64,000 bases of DNA. It comes from Dimorphilus gyrociliatus (lineage: Eukaryota; Annelida; Polychaeta; Dinophilidae). The stretch is from assembly GCA_904063045.1 (NCBI GenBank), contig CAJFCJ010000007.1, forward strand, positions 62,001 through 126,000, in the 5' to 3' direction. Of this stretch, positions 25,275 through 38,732 are shown piece after piece. Each line of letters begins with the position of its first letter. Within the stretch, counting starts at the first letter, position 1. The notes under the pieces are model-generated. The model searched no databases, had not been told where the DNA came from, and worked only from the letters and a program-made list of their open reading frames with translations. Both the position numbers and the translations under genes were made by a program.

Positions 25275-28200
25275 CTATAAACAACTTTCATCCACTTCTT
25301 TTCCCGAAGAAGCTGGTAATCTGTTATGACTCCTTGACGTTGCACGACTAGAGCTATTTTCGCTAGACTCTTCCATAATCTTTCGTAATTCTTTTGAATA
25401 CTTGTGTAAATCGGTATTTTGATATTTACCGTCCCTGATAATCTTTGCGCAATTTTTACAAAGAGTACCATCAAATTTGTTGGTGGCATTTGAATAATGG
25501 TAATTGGCGTATGACAGTTTAGTCGTTGCTGTTTGAGAGGAGTTAGCACAATTTCTATAGCGAGTTTGATGAGTTGTTGGGTATTTCTGTTGATTTCTTA
25601 CAGAATTCTCGCAACATGGGCAAAATTTTTTCAGCATTTTACTACTGAAAAGCACATATATCCATGGATTTACGCAAGCGTTGAAATTTCCCAATAATAC
25701 GCACACAATGAAAGCTTTTTCTGTACGGAGAATAATAATAATAATAAATATACATTCTTAAAGAATTCTATTAGGCCTATATACTATAGTTGTTTTTAAA
25801 CCTAACTTTTAAATTAATTTGCATATACTTGAAGATAAAAGAATAAAATCTAGTTAATTTTGATTTGATAGAATAAAAGATAAAATATTAAAAAAACAAA
25901 TATAAGGATGAAACGGAGACAAAGACAGTAAAAGAGAGAGAGAGCCGAATTTCATGAAAAACAATACTGTTAATTAATACTTATCTTTTATCAAAAGTGT
26001 CAAACTAAATAAACAAATCACTTTTTTATATTTAAGTTGATATACTAGCAAGCGTCTACGCCATCTTTGGGATGTTTTACTTATCAGTTATATTAAAAAG
26101 AATTAGGCGAAACGGTAATTCTCTTTTTTTTTGTTTCACTTGATTAAACTTACAGTTTGAATAATTGTGTAATTAAATCAAAGGCCCTTCATTAAGAATG
26201 TACTCAAAGTATAATAAAGTATGAATGTTATAAAGCTTCTTCGTCAGCGCTTATAGAAAGAGTTAAATTTGTACGATACTTACCACCAATTATCTCCCAT
26301 TTCGGAGCGATAATCCAAATTAGATGTGTTGCAAAAAATGGACCCCAACACACCAAATAGGTCAGGCAGACGACAATTGCTAATTTAATCGTCTTCAACT
26401 TCGCTTTAGACATAGCTAAATTGCTGTTTTTACGAACTTCCTGAACGGAATCGCACAAACTGCAATTTACTCGGCCCTTGGTTATCACTGATATATGACC
26501 CGTTCCGTTAAACTTGTATACAACTGTACCGCAAGCCAATTTTTGAGGATCATTCTTCCAGATTGTATATCCGATTCTTCCATAAAAGTAGACAAAAGTG
26601 AAAAATGGAATGACATAAATTGTAACAAAAAATAAGCAAGTATATATAGCCACATTTCTATTTGCAACATGATTTCCCCCAAAGTTTGCTTTGCACGTGT
26701 TTTTTATGTCAGGATCCGTAGACCAGATAAACAGTTGCGGTAAAGATAAGAGTCCAGCCGGAATCCACGGTAAAATTATCATCTTAAACCGATTTTCGGC
26801 AGAAGATAGCTTTTTTAAGGGTCGACATAAAGCCATATAACGGTCATATCCGATAGTAACCAAAATAAATGAGCTTAGAAACATTGATAGTGTTGTCATG
26901 TACTTAAAGTATGAGCCAACTAAATGAATTATGCGTTAAAACGAATGGTTGAGTCTTAATAAAACAGTAGAATATTTTATAGTTTAAACGTTTGTTTATA
27001 GAATAATCAATTATCATGTCGTCAAAATTTCCCTATTTTCCCACAGCGTTTAGATGTTTCTTAATTTTTGTTTTTTTTTTATATATTCCATTAATTAGGC
27101 ATAGTAAACTACAAAAATGATATTCTTGTACGATATTTAATAATTGATATGTTATTTTTGTTAAGGGTAAGTAATATAACACCTAAGGCAATACGTTTTT
27201 GTATTTTCATATTCGTTTTCATGTTCATTTACAGTTTTGGGATAAGCCATTATCACGCTTGATTAATACTCTCACGAGGTGTTTTCCTTTAATTCCAACG
27301 ACAAAGCATAAATTCCCTCTTACTCACTCGCACACTCGCCCACTTTCCATCTCTGACAATATCTTCTCTCTCGTCTCCCTTCCCCCCCTCTCTCTCTCTC
27401 TTTTATCCTGTACTTCTTTCCCCGCTGTTTTATGCTCATTTATCTACTTCTATTTTAACCTTGCTCGTTACTTCCTGAAAATTTTTTCCCCTTTCTCTGA
27501 CTATCTTATAACTATATAACGAAAAACAGATAAGACAAATATTTTAATTAAGCATATATAAAGATAATTTGTAATTTTGCGGGAGAATAAGAAATATCTT
27601 CATCTCAAGTTTTCATATATAATAACTGGATATTTTTGCCATTTCCCTTTTCACGAGAAATATCGTGAAGTATAATGAAACACTACAGTCTACTATTCAA
27701 CTTTTTATCAACGAACCATTAGACATTCACCTACAAACAATATTTGTCTATTCGTCTGTCACTTTATTATTGAAAAGAAAAACATCTCATTTCGTTCTTT
27801 GTTGTCAGAAATGAAAAAAGTTGTAGAAAATGAGTAACGTGTGCTGCAAAATCTCAATTTTTCACCTAAGAAATACTCGACTAAAAGAAAGGGCAAAAAA
27901 GGTAATAATAACTTTATTTAAATAATGAAATTCTTTTATTCTAACAAAAAAAAAGTAGTCTAATTTTATATTAAGACCAAAAGAAATATAGACAAAGAGA
28001 CAAGATGAGAGAGAATGAGTTAATTCTTAGTTAAAGGGACCAGAAGCGGTTATTTAGTACAACTATTAATGTATACTAATATATATATATATACTTAAAG
28101 GTGCATATAGACTCTCTGAATTAGAAATCATCAGTACTTCAACAAAAAAGCAAGTATGTAAATCTATAGAAGAAAGCTATTATCTCACCATACTACATAT

Positions 28201-31200
28201 ATACATATTTTTTAAGACTAAGAAAAAATGAAATTCAAAGAAGGCTATATAATTTGAAGGAACAAAAAGAAGAAACTATATAATATACAGTATACAATAC
28301 ATTAGTAAAATGAAAATATAGGAAATATATATTTTGATAATCTTGCTAGAGTGCACATGTGTTTTAAAGGTAAAATAAACTAAAGCTATGATATGGTTTT
28401 GTTATTTGTGATTATTAGAAAAGGCTAGAGTTAAAAAATAATATACAAAAAATATTATCAGGTTACATTAATATGACATAAACAAAGATTTCAATTTATT
28501 ATTCAATAGTATAAGTAAATAATCAAATGCTTTTAGAGTGTGTAATATAATACATAACCTTCTTAGTTTTTTTCTACTGGAGACGGGAAATTTGTGATAA
28601 TCAAAATAAATTTAATTTTGATTGATAAAGCATGTGTTTTCTTCTTCTTCTTCTTCTTCTTCTTCCGCTTTTTGCTTTTATATTTCTTTATCTTTTTATT
28701 CGATTCTTAGAAAATATAACTATTGTATATACCCTGAGCTAAGTGAATCCATTCAACTTCTTGGCATCTCTCTTGCTGAAAATTTGGATAAAGAAGAAAA
28801 CCAGTCATGAAAATCTCAAAGAAATTTTCATTGTATAGGTTTCATTCGTTAGTTATTCTTTCTAGATTGAAAAGGGTATTAGCTTGAGAGTCTGTGTTCA
28901 TATCGTAAGATTTAACTGATGTTCGTAACATATGCTAATTAATGAATGAGTAAAAGAATTTATAGAGCATTAGGAGAATAAGAATATCTCAAATTCCCCA
29001 AGGACTAATTATACGGTTATTTATTACTAATTGAACTCGATTATTTCTACGCGGTAAGCATAATTGCAATAAATTTTCTTGTTAAACAGCGAAGTAAATA
29101 AATTGACCAAATTTGCATTCTTCTATCTCTGCTCTAAATGATCTTACTCTTTCATTTGTCTTTATAATACAAGTTATTTATTTACAAAAAAAAATCAATA
29201 GGATACACTTATAGCCATGAAAACGAAGTTTAATTTTAACATATTTAAGACTAATCGAAAATAATGAACAGTCGCGTAGTTTTTATTCGAAAAATGTCTT
29301 ATTTATTAAGAAAGAAAAGAAAAACTTTTAGCATTAAATATATGATTAGCATCCCTCCGGGACAATTATAAGCTTTTAGTAGTAAGCCACAAGCGATAGT
29401 AAAGTTTTTTCTATCTATCTTTCCTTCTTTTTTTTTCCCTCGCTCATTCACTTACTCATGGCGTGCCCCTCGCTTTCTCGCTCTCTCTCTCTCTCAACCT
29501 CTCTATTCCCTTTATCTCACCCTTGCTCTCTATCTTTCCAGCTCATGTTCTTCATCTCTTGTCTTTTAGTTGCAACATTGATTGAAATCGATAAATCTGA
29601 CAAATTTCAATTCTTGACTCACAAATATATAATACGCAGTTTGTATTGTTGTCTTTATATATATTAATAATTGGAAAAATACTGCTATTTCTGATCTTAA
29701 AAAATTATAACCACTTTTTTGTTGTTGATGTCTGCCTTTAAAATAATTAATTCTAAATAAACTTTTCTAAATACTCCATACAAAGAGACTTTTGAGAAAA
29801 GCGTCTTTTCTAGACTTTAGCAATATTTAAAAATTGTAAACGAAATATGATGAGTATTAAATGTTAAAAACTAGTTTCTTAAAGGTTATTCTCCTATTTG
29901 TAGCAAAGTACAAAAGAAGACAAGAAAAAATGAGAAGGAATAAATTAAATAAGTTAATTAGTAACATTAACAGGCTACTATGAATAGTATACTGTAATGA
30001 GGAATTAAAATATTTCGTTATTAACAGTTAATTAGATATATCATTATACTAATATATATCAATTTATATATAGATATATAGAGTATATATTTAGAAAAAA
30101 AATGCTTTTTTGTATCTCAATTTAGCTTTCTTGCTGTCATTTTGAAAGATTTGTTCGTCGTTCTTTATGCTTTATATCGCAAGGAATCTATAAGATCTGT
30201 TATAAATTTAAGATCTATCTAAACTGCTGTCATATAACCGGTTTAATAATACAATTACTTAAATAACTGCCTGTATTACATGGTTTTTGTAAAATGCGTC
30301 GGTTACTGTAAACGAAGCTTCTTCTGATAAATACATTTATAAAATCGTCTCTAACACTGGGGATGAATTAATGGGTGACGCTAAGTAAGTGTTATGGCAC
30401 ATATTGGATCCTAATTAAATTTATTTAGGAAATTTTGTTAGAAATAGAAAGAATAAACTATTTTCGGTAATCAAAGTTGATTGATGTAGTTTGACAGTAA
30501 AATAAGATGGAATGGAAAAGTGGGGAGAGGCTATAGAGACGAGGTGGAGAGAAAATAAACTTTTAAGAGTCACTATATGGACTAGTGAAGCGAGAAACTC
30601 CTGAAGGAATAAAACTCTTGGTCAATGCAGTTGCTATAATAATAGATGTGTTAGAGAAAAAGGAATTACTAAGCTGTAAAATATAAAAAGAGAAAAAATG
30701 TTCATTTTCTTTATTCTAAACATGTGAACGGAGTGCTTTCTACCTTTTTCTTCTTTGTCTCTAATATTATATTTTTAATATACAACATGCATTTGATAAA
30801 CAGCTTATAATAGACTTTATTCATTAAAATCTTTTATATTAATGATTTCTATGTTAATTAGGGTTCAAAGGTTTTGACATAATGTCAATTTTCATATTTT
30901 TCGGATAATTGACTTTGAAAAATTTTCCCTTTAATGATTCTATTATTATTACTGTTTAATAGTATTAATGGTATGGTACTCTTTCTATATCTATTAATTT
31001 GTATTAAGGGTTTTTTATACTATATACACTTGACATAATACTTTGAATATTCTTTAATATTTGATGGATAATTAGATAATTAAGAGATTATATTACTTTA
31101 TAGGAAAAAAATTATTTTGACTCATACTTTAACGAATTTACAGCAACCATTAGAACCGTAAAATAATAATATGCTCTCATCGTATTGGCTCGCGTACTGC

Positions 31201-31430
31201 AGACAGTGCTCGATCAATTGCGGTCCAACCTGAAAAATTGCTACGAGCAGGTCGGCCAAGCATAAATGGAGGATTAGGACGTGAATTCTGCTCGTTTTTC
31301 TTTTTTGCAGTAATAGTAAAGTAACAAGAAAGAAGTTTGCAAAAACAATAAAACAGAATAGAATTGCTTGAACAACAACTTCAGTTAATCTATTATCAAT
31401 TCGAGTTGGAATTGTCGAATTGTTCGACAT
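25275..31430 (-). CDS. peptide-type class A GPCR (vasopressin/GnRH/CCAP receptor group)
   Basis: Three exons (31430-31128, 26902-26284 and 25720-25275) give 455 residues. Seven helices can be followed: TM1 ILFCFIVFANFFLV; TM2 LHLCLADLLVAIFQVGPQL; TM3 entered by CCKFVKYMTTLSMF and ending GYDRY; TM4 PWIPAGLLSLPQLF; TM5; TM6 TYLVCWGPFF; TM7 NACVNPWIYVLF. N-terminal N-x-S/T sites and a juxtamembrane FCPCC (palmitoylation-like) are present. The NACVNPWIY and LPQLF blocks resemble receptors for vasopressin, GnRH/AKH-corazonin and CCAP peptides; the ligand is not decidable here. Splicing at 31128/26902 is phase 0 and restores the family-typical VKYxxxLSMF. The introns are 4.2 kb and 563 bases, far larger than in neighbouring genes. 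An intermediate exon cannot be excluded, but none is needed. Confidence 0.8.
26903..31127. other. large first intron of peptide GPCR
   Basis: This 4.2-kb intron contains CT-rich stretches (27360-27410, 29405-29550), short (TA)n runs and mostly featureless AT-rich DNA. An exon-like island on the plus strand ends at a GTAAGT donor near 30385 (see findings). No complete nested gene could be supported. Confidence 0.45.
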
Positions 31431-32095
31431 GATGAAAAGAATCTGTAAAAATTGACTATTGTGAAATATTTATTAACGTTGGTCAATGAGATTCTTATGA
31501 TACAACTTGAATGACTTATTGATTTATAGACAAAATTATTTTAACACTTTTCTAGCTTTCATGAATTCTAAATATCTTTTTTATAAAAAATAATACTTTC
31601 TAGTTCATAATATATAGCAGAGCTTGTCTGGGATAGTCTACATTCGTTAATCCTCTTAAAGGATTAATAGAACAACTTTTATTGGCCATTAATTTGTCGT
31701 TGGTCCAAGAAATCTATCATTTACACATGCGAATGATTTCCTTTTTCTCTGCACTTTTCTACATCCTTAGCTTTCTTCCTTAGTCTTAAAAAAGACTAAG
31801 AGAAAAATTTAACATTTTCAAAAGTTTTATTAAAATTTTTAGAGTTCAACGGAAAAGGTAATAAGCACTATTAAAAAAGTTAAAAGTGAAAACAACTTAC
31901 TTAACCGTTGAAACGTGATCAACCCTATGAGAAAGAACTAGATTCTCAATGACGCTCTTGATAGTTGTTTGTTCAGGGCAAGAATTTTAGCCATTTTCAA
32001 ATAATGCTACCTAATCTTTTTCTCACATATAATTGCTCAAATTCCCTTTGGTTATCCTTCCTTTTTTTCTTCTTTTTCGTACTCTTCTCCTCCTC

Positions 32096-32120
<25 letters not shown>
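32096..32120. repeat. (CT)n microsatellite
   Basis: A pure CT run within a longer pyrimidine-rich stretch (about 32040-32175). Confidence 0.85.
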
Positions 32121-32126
<6 letters not shown>

Positions 32127-35100
32127 TTTCTTTTTTTTTGCTCTCTCTCGTCCTTTTTTGGTTTTTCTTTTTCACTTGATCATTAACACAGTTTCACAAT
32201 ATCCTTGTCTTTAGCTCTTGCTCTCCTCTCGAACTCTTTCTGCTCACTCGTTCTTTCCCTATAACATAATTTTCTTTCTTTTCCCGTCAGGGGGGGTAGG
32301 AAGCAGTTTGGCTAGATGGCAGTCTTCGGTGAAGGGTAAAACGATATTATTGGATCTTCTCTGTCCAATTGTATACCAATTTAGAAGAAACTTCTAAAAA
32401 AAATAATAATAAATATGAACTCAGCCAACAGTTATCAGTTATCAATCTTCTGCATAGGTCATATTTTGTCTGTAATGCAATTCATCTACAACCTAATGAC
32501 TAACCTTTCAAAAATTTATCTTAGTTAAAAGTTATATAATTTAAAAGACCCTGCACTTGTGTCAATGTGACAAACAAAGAAACAAAACGAAACGTTTTTT
32601 TCTTGAGTATTTGGTGTTTATAAAATTTAAAGATAATATCTTGTTCTGAGTATAGTATGTATAGAAACAGCTTGGTTAGAGGGCATGCTGGATTCGATTT
32701 TCCAACAAAATTGACATTTTTAATACGGGACCGACCTAAATAGACAGGTGCGCTTAGATTTAAAGGGTTGTGTTTTGTACTTAAATATTTAGTTAAAAAG
32801 AAAAAAATTCCAGCACTTTTGTATAATCTTATTCCACCGTGTGTATCAATTCAGTAGACCATAATAATAACAACTGAAGGACCAATATATACTCCCTTTT
32901 AGCCCCTTTTAACTCAAATGCACGAAGGAAATAACAATTTAACCTCGTAAAGTTACAATAGAAACCTAAGGTACGAGTTTTTTAATTTAATTCCCTATTT
33001 TTTAAATTTCTATCAATTAAAATAAATTTATTCAGATCAAAGATTTTCAATTTTCTTACATAAATAAAAAAGAGAAAATATCAAAAGAGAAAAAGAGAGT
33101 GAAAAGGTAAATTTATGTAAATTAGTGGTCTATAATTTGTTATCCTTTTCATTATACAAAAAGAGATTCATCATGTTGTATGTTCTTCAGATATAAAGAG
33201 AAGATAGATTCTTGAATCGCTTCTATGTGTTAATATAAGGAAATTTAAAATTCTTGAAGAGGAGACTTAATGTAGTTTTGTGTTTAAGTATACTTACTGT
33301 TCTTTTTTATATGTATATACTGTACATATACTGTATATTGTGCGCGTGTATATGAAACGTAATAAATTTTTAGGTTGTCTCTTCTAGACATATCAACCGT
33401 TCAACCGTAAACAATTACGAAATCCATAACCCTATCATTCTTATTTTTTCGGCTTAATAATAAACTAATTGTCCGAATATTTCTCTTCAGCCTGTTTCTC
33501 TATTCATTTCTTTATATCTTCAAAAATACCACCACCGCCACCGTGTGTCACGCCACAACTGTTGTATATTTATGAACCCGAAAAATGGCATTTAAGAGGT
33601 AAAATTCATAACCATGCGAACTGTAAATTATGTGTTTATATATACAGTATATATATATGTATATATATATATATTAGTATATACAATTAAATGAATAAAA
33701 ATCTGCTATAAAATGATTTAAGACTGTATATCTACCTACACAAAGGTATTTTTACATTCCCTCTCTTTTCCCCACCCTTTACTCTATCTGGAATACAATA
33801 ACCCTTGAACGCGGTAAAATAAAATCGTATTAACAACTAAAATGGCTTGCCATTGATAAAAAAAATTTAGTATCGAGTTCACGCGTCAATTGTTGTAGCA
33901 TTGAAATTGCTTTAGAATTTAAGGTTTTTGAATTTTTACCTGTCTAAGAAAACAGAACTTCTCTTTCTAATAATTATTTTTTTATATTATATATATATAT
34001 ATATATTTATATAAATATGTATTTAGTTTACATTATAATGAGAAATATAGTCCTTTTTAATTGACTTTATTCCAAATTCTAATCATTTCAATGCGTGATT
34101 TGTTTGTTAATCAAGCACAGGCTGTGTTAATTATATAAATAAACATGATCTTGTACAGGATGAACAGCTCATGAGTTGTTAACAAATGCTTTTCTTCAGT
34201 TGCATACTGTAATTTCGAATAAGTATACAAATTAAATGGACGTATTTCTAAACTACATTTTTTAGGTTGATGTTAAGTATGTACTGCCAATACTGTATAG
34301 TGCAATAAGTATTGTATATATAATACGTCAGTTTGTTGTAAGGAATTAAACGAATAAAATTAATAGTAATGTAGCACATATAGATAATTTTACAAGTAAT
34401 TCTTGAAAACGTGTCAATACAAGTTATATTTGCAAAATATAAGAATACATGTAAATATACTAATATATATGATTAGTATATATACAATATACAGTATATA
34501 CATATATATATATATTTATGATAAATGCAATTGTAACAATATATAAATTTTCCTGGATAATGTAGACTTTACCAACAGCATGTTTTTTGACAAACCAGAT
34601 TTTGCGGGGTTTGGTTTTTTTAAAAGGAAGAATAAATGAGTTAATTTGCAGCATTTACCTCTTTTATTGCGTTTGTTCTGATATAAATATTTATGCGTTT
34701 CAAAGTAGTATACTATTATCCTAACAGTATTGATAAGCCATTAAATAGTCAACAGCGACATTTTGATCTATTTTGGGAAACTTAACTTTTCAAGTTGCTT
34801 TCAAATAGACAATGCAAATCAGTCTTTTAGTCTAGTCTTTTAGAAAAAAATTGAAATATTTACGTAGTAAGTTAGCCCAATATATATATGCAATAATAAA
34901 GTTTAAATATTCTTATATTTATTCAATCAAGATTTTTTAATTCATATTCACCACAAAATGCTATAAGTTATATTGAAAAAAAAAGTCTTGTAATCTATTA
35001 ATCTCTTTAAAAAGAACGACTAACAAATAGATACCTTTATTACAAATGTGTTTATATAGCTGTAACTTTGTGTTTATCACGCGAAAACAGACGACTATGA

Positions 35101-35341
35101 CATATGAATATATGTGTATATATAATTTAATAATTATTAAATAATTGTTGTACCATCATATTTAGATTTTAGAATAAATATCATATTTTTTCAAAGATAT
35201 TAAAATGTAACAATTAACTGGAATTAATTAATTCTAAAATAATTCATTTTACTTCTATTATGTAAAGGAAATGTCAATTTTTTATAATGATTAATTGCAG
35301 GTTGATAGAGAATTGTTCTCCTTAAGAAATATCTATTATTC

Positions 35342-35347
<6 letters not shown>

Positions 35348-35384
<37 letters not shown>
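35348..35384. repeat. (TA)n microsatellite
   Basis: About 36 bases of uninterrupted TA in the gene-poor region; a second similar tract lies near 35722-35749. Confidence 0.9.
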
Positions 35385-35388
<4 letters not shown>

Positions 35389-35717
35389 ATAAGAAAGAAT
35401 CTATAACCTAATTTTTATCATTTTCAATCGGCGAACTTTTCGTAAATCGTAAATCAATATATATTATTACTAACCGATTCATCAAAAAGCTTTTCTTATA
35501 TAGAATATTCAAGCTATTTATGACAGTATGAAAAGGAATGGAAAAAATAACAAGAATATCTTTGCTATCCTAATCGTTTAGATCAATGCTCTATTTCTAT
35601 TTTAGTCATTAACTACCGAATACATTATGCATTCTGTTTATTTTAATGTGACATATATTACTAAATATAAGTGTATATATATGTCAGACGGTGATAATGA
35701 AAGAGAATAAGCTCTGC

Positions 35718-35748
<31 letters not shown>

Positions 35749-35997
35749 AGTTTACTTAGAAATATGTAATCTATACAATGTATATATTTTACGACAGAAT
35801 AGCACTCTCCTTATCATTCTATATTGTTAAATATTCTTTTCTCCATATTTTTTTTAATAGTAATTTCATATATCAATTGGAATGTTTCGTCCATAGCTGT
35901 TAAACCTTTCCTATAAAGTTAGCAGACCCGTAGTTGGCGATTTATCTATTGCAAGACAACTACCGACACTGCTATACGTATAGAAAAGATATGGCTG

Positions 35998-36250
35998 AAA
36001 GAAATATCGCATTGAAATCTCCTCATAAAATCTCTTAAACCAAAAGATATCTTTAACAACTGTATATAAAAAAATTTAAGATAAATTTTCTATTAAACAT
36101 ACCAATTCTCTTATTTGAAGAAATTTCGTAGTTGATTGTACGATGTGTTACAACGAAGTGAATAAGAATTGAAGAAACATTTTGAAAGGCGCCAACCAGT
36201 AGACCGTTGATGATCAATGGATCATTTCGATTCCTCATTCGAAATAGCAT
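35998..36250 (-). CDS. weak candidate exon, membrane-segment ORF
   Basis: An open frame of 65 codons on the minus strand (36250-36053) contains a hydrophobic stretch (INGLLVGAFQNVSSILIHFV). A GTATGT donor follows at 36102, in frame after SSNKRI. A good acceptor (ATTTCTTTCAG) lies just downstream at about 35999, but continuing there ends after a few codons. No family is recognised and no start or partner exons are secure. It may be a chance ORF. Confidence 0.18.
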
Positions 36251-36562
36251 TTACCTCAAATACCTATTATCACTCTTTTATCAAGCATATTATCTTATCT
36301 AATTTTATGGTATTTCATATTTTTATTAATAAATACATTTTTAAATTTTTTAATATAGATTCCATTTCGGTAAGTTGAATTTTATTTTGGGCGATATTAG
36401 CCAGAGCACAGCCTTCAATATTCTGCCTAAAATTCGTTTAAGGCTGTTACATTGTGATAGCGCCGCCGTTGTTGAATAGGTATTCAAGTCGCTACAGACA
36501 TTTTTCGGCTTTTTATAATTTGAATGGCTGACAGTGAGCAATGGCTTTTTTTCATACAAGCA

Positions 36563-36567
<5 letters not shown>

Positions 36568-36606
<39 letters not shown>
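36568..36606. repeat. (GA)n microsatellite
   Basis: About 38 bases of uninterrupted GA. Confidence 0.9.
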
Positions 36607-36613
<7 letters not shown>

Positions 36614-37058
36614 TATAACAGAAGGACTAAACAATGGGGAAAAAAGGCTATATCATGTTTTGCCTATTTTAATTGAAAGTAAAATCTTTATAATAAAATT
36701 TTATCTCTTTTAATTTTATTTGTTATAAATATAAATACTAGTTTTTTGGCAATTTTCACATTTTTTATCAAAAAAAGAGAGAGAAAAGATAAAATTTAAA
36801 ATAAAAAAACAAAACAAGGAGGAGACTAGAAAGATGTTTTCCTGAAAACCGATATGGTGTTGATTTAATGTCAACGTCCTCTCCCTTACATGCATCGGGT
36901 CAATTGGAATTGATTTTTTTTTTTTTTGTTTTGGAAGTTTTTCTTTTAAAAATTTCTTTTCTCTTCTTGCTTGAGATCTTTTCTATTTTTCTAGATCTTT
37001 TTGTTGTACAGTACTCTCATTCTATATCCTTTTGTCTATCTCGCGCTTATATATATAG

Positions 37059-37059
<1 letters not shown>

Positions 37060-37101
<42 letters not shown>
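37060..37101. repeat. (TA)n microsatellite ending in CTGTATATA
   Basis: The longest TA run in the window, about 40 bases, ended by the recurring CTGTA core. Confidence 0.9.
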
Positions 37102-37102
<1 letters not shown>

Positions 37103-38692
37103 TGTATATACATCTACACCCACGACTTTGATTCCTAAATCTCTTACCTTTCCTGCTTTATTACACATGTACCTCTTAACGCGCCAATATTGTATTAGCG
37201 CCATCTATACCTCACGACAAATAGTTGTTGTTTTGAGCCCTAAGGCTAATGCCCTTCTCAAATCTCTGTACTTTCACTCCCTTCTCATAACTCCAAGTTC
37301 CTTTCTTATTCGTTCTCAATACCCTATTTTTAAGCTGTTCTCTAACGATTTACTTTATTATCCTTTCCAACATACTTGATTACATTTCATCTTACTACTA
37401 TATACCTCCAGTATTAAAAGTCCACTTTTTTATTATACATAATGGTTTCATTGTAAAAGGGAAAAATATTTACAATAGAATAAAATTAAAAAGGATTTAT
37501 TTCATCATGGATATTGCCCTTTCTTTAATTTTATTTTAAGAGTTAATTATTCACAAAAAGAAATACATGTTTCAGATATTTTCTGTCGTTGTAAGAAAAT
37601 AATTAATTAAACTATAAGGGAAAATTTAAAGCAAAATATATACTCTATAAATACAATATGTAAAGCTGTTTATGACTTCTATCTAAAGGAGAACAGATTT
37701 AATTTTAATAAAAATAAAACAGTACTGGATAATTAATTTCCATTTAAGAATTAGAGTAAAAAGACGGATGTATCTTCCTTAAAAAAAAATGTCATCTTAA
37801 AAATTTTCAAAACCATTATTACATTACATTATTCTATAAATATAATCAATTATTTAAAAAGCTGACGAAATCTTTACACGAACTACTTTACTTTATTTCA
37901 ATACGAAAATTTTGGAGTTGAGTTTTACCTTTCATCAACTTCAGAAATATTATCTTTTCCTAATATTATTTTTACTACAAAATGCATCGATTAGATATTT
38001 TTAACTTAAAATGAAGAGAAAGATAGAAAGAGAGAGAGAGAGAGAGAAAAGAAAAATTATTTTAATCTATTTTCAAGAAAGAATCTATAAATATTGAACG
38101 AAAAAACTAAGGAAATTATAAAAATATTAATTATATCATTAACTTTCTCTCGTTTTGAATATTTTACAAATTTCTCTGCCACTATATACAGTATGATTGC
38201 TTCCTTGAAGTGTTCCTAGCGAGATTAATTATATTAGAGCCACGTGTAATAGATATAATATTCTATTTTAATTTGTGACTAATTTTAAATATTGATTAAA
38301 AATCTAAATATACTACTCACACCATTATTACAAATATTATGTATTAATTTATAAATTAACGTCATTTTGTCATTTTATACATTAAAAACTTTTTATCATT
38401 ATTATTATTTTGCACGGAAACGATAAATTTGTAACTAATTACATAGTAGATCCCTTTTAAAACTATCCATGTTAAACGATCGTGCTATCTCTGATTTTTA
38501 TTCCTCAACAGCTGTCTATTCCAATAATGTTTATAAATAACAACTTTCATAAGCAAACTCGTTAAACAGAGCAATTTTAATATTATAGACTATTCTCTTT
38601 GTTATTTCTTTTCATCCCATGTTTCAATATGCTGCAAAAGCTTTGTCTCTGTCTACAAACTATCATCTATCATCATTCTCTACTGCCCATTT

Positions 38693-38697
<5 letters not shown>

Positions 38698-38725
<28 letters not shown>
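38698..38725. repeat. (CT)n microsatellite
   Basis: A pure CT run of about 27 bases. Confidence 0.85.

Positions 38726-38732
<7 letters not shown>

Noticed and set aside
25268-25549. 93-codon minus-strand ORF overlapping the GPCR tail
   Set aside because: It is in another frame of the GPCR last exon, which is fixed by the TM7 motif NACVNPWIY.
36350-36634. Minus-strand ORF with a Ser-Leu repeat
   Set aside because: The repeat is a (GA)n microsatellite read as codons. The rest shows no domain or splice context.
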